Source: Sphagnum compactum (taxonomy: Eukaryota; Bryophyta; Sphagnopsida; Sphagnales). Taken from it: a DNA stretch of 64,000 bases. Every line of letters starts with the position of its first letter. The first letter of the stretch is position 1. This document shows positions 61,556 to 64,000 of the stretch, piece by piece. The notes below the pieces were generated by a model. That model was given only the letters and a program-made list of their open reading frames with translations, had not been told where the DNA came from and searched no databases. Both the position numbers and the translations under genes were made by a program. The DNA lies in assembly GCA_965153455.1 (NCBI GenBank), contig OZ234496.1, forward strand, positions 6,333,207 through 6,397,206, read 5' to 3'.

Positions 61556-62050
61556 GGATGTTTTAAGTGACTAATGGTCTGCAGCCAAGTTGAATTATCA
61601 CCTTTGTAAAACCTTCTCGGGGTTTGTAGCATAACTTCTTGCTGGTTCAGCTGCAGACCTTAAGATTTGGTAGTAAGTTGCGCCTTGTAGTTAGCTTTCT
61701 AGTGAGCTATGGCAAGCCGAATTTGAATAACCTATGTGTTAGAAACAACATTTCAAGTGATTAGTGGTCTGCAGCTAGGTTGGACATGGTGTTGAGTCCT
61801 TAAACATTGGTTTAAATGAATGACAATTTGACATAAAGTCCTAGAACGTGTAGTGTGTGAGCTTGAAAAAAATATATCTATCAAATATAATCGTAAATGA
61901 TGCATAGGAGGCAAACTACTTAATTTCAACTACAAAAGCAATCTAACATCTAGAATTACATTTGCATTTTTCCTTCACCAGTAGCATTTGTGCTTCCAAG
62001 CATAGTCACCTTGTAGAACCGGGAGTAGAGGATGGAAAGTTGCCTCACAC
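61556..62050 (+). repeat. LTR-like block related to that at 11463-11950
   Basis: Shares long phrases with the Gypsy 5' LTR block: TTTGTAAAACCTTCTCGG, AACCTATGTGTTAGAAACAA, AATCTAACATCTA, GCATAGTCACCTTGTAGAAC and the terminal TTGCCTCACA. The following sequence only weakly resembles a primer site and no gag follows, so it may be a solo LTR or fragment. Confidence 0.65.
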
Positions 62051-62280
62051 CCTCGTGCATCCAACACACTTCCATACTCATTTGTGCTAATGTGTTCCCC
62101 CATAGGTGTTTAGGAACACGCACTTGCTCCGTGGCTCTTTATGCAATATAACCTTCCACCATGGGTTGGAAGAATCAATGGAATAGAAAACTTGTTAAAC
62201 TTGTTATGGGAAGACAAATGGTTCATTTCCATTCACCAACATATGTCGAAAGTTAGCTATTAAACATATGGCCTCATTTC

Positions 62281-63170
62281 GTTTATAAGTTGGATTACCT
62301 CAATTATATAATTATGGTGAATAATTAATAAATAATAATTGGTTAATATTAATGATTAATTAAAACTAATTTAGTATCTACAAATTAATTTAATAACTTA
62401 TAAATTTAATAGTATATAATTAATAATAAGGAATTACCAATTAATTAATAATTTATTTTGTTAGATAGTCGTTTTAAAAGGTTTATTTTAAAAAGTAAAA
62501 ATAGTAGTTTTATTTAAATGTTTGAATAAATAGATAATTATATCATTTTATAAGTAATTACCAAATAATTAAATACATTAAAAATTTTACTGATTAATTT
62601 GATTTGTGAATTTATTATTTAATTAAATATTAAGTAGTTATTTCTTGAAATATTAGGTACTTGCACACATGGCATGCACCAAAGGTTTAGGCATGGTCTA
62701 ACTAAGTTTAACCTAGGTGCATCATGGCTTAGCTTTAAGTGTACCTTAGGTGTCACATTAGAAATTTAATTAACTTTAAATGGTCAGCCCTAGTTTAACC
62801 AAGCTTAGGCACCATGTATGTTAAATTAATTAATAAGAACTAACTACTAATTATTCACCTAAATTAGGATCATATTATAAAATTATTAAATATTAAAAAT
62901 ATAAAAATATAACTAGCCTAGCTTATAACTAATTATAATTTAACGTTTGAAAATAATATTAGATTAATGTATGTATTTGTCCCAATCTTTATGGTTAATG
63001 AAATCTTTAAATAATTAATATTAGTAAATTAATATTATTTTTATTAATTTCATTATAATAAATGAAATATTTTTATGAAGATTATTCCTTATTAATTAAT
63101 ATTATCTAGAATAATTAGTAGGCAAATTAAACTAGTTAATTATTATAATTAGTTGTTTTTTTAATCTAGT
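62281..63170. repeat. Extremely AT-rich tract with TTAATTAATAA phrases
   Basis: For about 900 bp the sequence is dominated by TAATTAATAATTA-like words, with far fewer G/C bases than its flanks. No gene is possible here. Confidence 0.7.
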
Positions 63171-63388
63171 TAACAATTGGATATTAAATACCTGGAACCA
63201 CCCAACATTGAACACAAGCCTAAGAACCATTGTAAATTTTAATATTTTATTCATTCATTAACCAAATCAATAACGATCTTTATTTCATTTGAAGTGCAAA
63301 TTGAAGGATTACAAATTTTCTTTAAACACCAAAAACAAAGGAACAAGGAAGAAAACATGAAAAGGAGGAAAGAGGTCATTTGTGATAT

Positions 63389-63930
63389 TTTGTTTCAATG
63401 TTTTTGAAGAAAAAACTCTAACCTTTTTTTTTTTCCAAACCCCATATCTTTATCAGTTATAATCCATTTTAAGTGATTCAAAAACCTGTGACTAAGGATA
63501 TACAAGACCTTTTTTTCCTCCAAATGCAACAAAACAACAATAACAAAATTATTTCAACATTCAAAATTGTTATATTTTGTTTCAAATGTTTTTAAAAAAA
63601 ATTGCAAGTAGACGTATGGTGCATTATAGTTGCACTCTAGTTGATATTAAACACTTAATTAACCTCAAATGGTTAGCTTTAGTTTAGCGAAGCCTAAACA
63701 CCATGTAATAAAAATTATAGTTGCAATTTGATTGATATTTTGTCTCAAATGTTTTGAAGAAAATATTTAAAACCTTCTCTAGTTTTAAACCCCAAATCTT
63801 TATCATTTCTAATTTCTTTTGAGTGATGTAAAAACCTATGGATGTATCAACTAAATATTTACAAGACTTCTTTCAAGTCTAAATGCAACAAAAAATGAAA
63901 AAATAACTTAATCTCAAAATCCAAATTGCG
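63389..63930 (+). repeat. Two diverged direct copies of a 200-bp unit, 344 bp apart
   Basis: 63389-63580 and 63733-63930 share GATATTTTGT, TGTTTTTGAAGAAAA-like, AAACCCCA.ATCTTTATCA and AAATGCAACAAAA in the same order. Another short pair, AACTTTAAATGGTCAGCC (62770) and AACCTCAAATGGTTAGCT (63660), suggests a larger decayed repeat reaching the window's end. Confidence 0.6.
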
Positions 63931-64000
63931 ATTTGATTTCAACTAGGGTAAATAGGCCTACCCCCATACACTTAAGATTTCAAAGGAAATCAATTTCTTA

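Overview
The window is nuclear DNA of a land plant with a large, repeat-rich genome. It has spliced genes with long introns, plant-type transposable elements and long gene-free AT-rich stretches. The most informative locus is a decayed, intron-containing copy of DRC11 (IQCA1), a subunit of the axonemal nexin-dynein regulatory complex. Angiosperms make no flagella, so this points to a plant with motile sperm or one descended from such plants and retaining a relic: gymnosperm (cycad, Ginkgo, conifer) or fern. A gymnosperm is my best guess, but the sequence does not prove it.

Layout. 1-9365 is a nest of elements: a CACTA transposon with an intact four-exon TNP2 transposase and a visible 3' terminus, inserted in the integrase of a minus-strand Copia element, which itself sits in the reverse transcriptase of an older plus-strand Copia element of the same family; a solo LTR has also landed in that RT. 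The LTRs carry a telomere-like minisatellite. 10266-18104 holds an uncharacterised minus-strand ORF (C-terminal GHYRWLRG signature), an LTR-like block with a PBS, and a decayed, 3'-truncated Gypsy element. 18105-23300 has no gene, but has GTTCCC-rich repeats and an inverted-repeat element with poly-C/poly-G arms. 23352-32556 is the DRC11 pseudogene, with an unidentified antisense ORF in one intron. 34818-36149 is a BURP-domain gene with one frameshift. 40872-43511 (minus) is an intact three-exon Nodulin-like/NFD4-type MFS transporter, the only clearly intact host gene. 46791-47378 is three copies of a 200-bp tandem repeat. 48192-48605 is a second member of the GHYRWLRG family. 50526-53009 (minus) is a dead hAT transposase. 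57413-60531 has two minus-strand LTRs with tRNA-Met-type primer sites. 61556-62050 is LTR-like sequence related to that near 11.5 kb. The remainder is AT-rich and gene-free.

The host genes do not form a functional set. The NFD4-like gene and perhaps the BURP gene could be active; DRC11 is a relic. Domain calls come from reading translated motifs and recalled family features; no database search was run.
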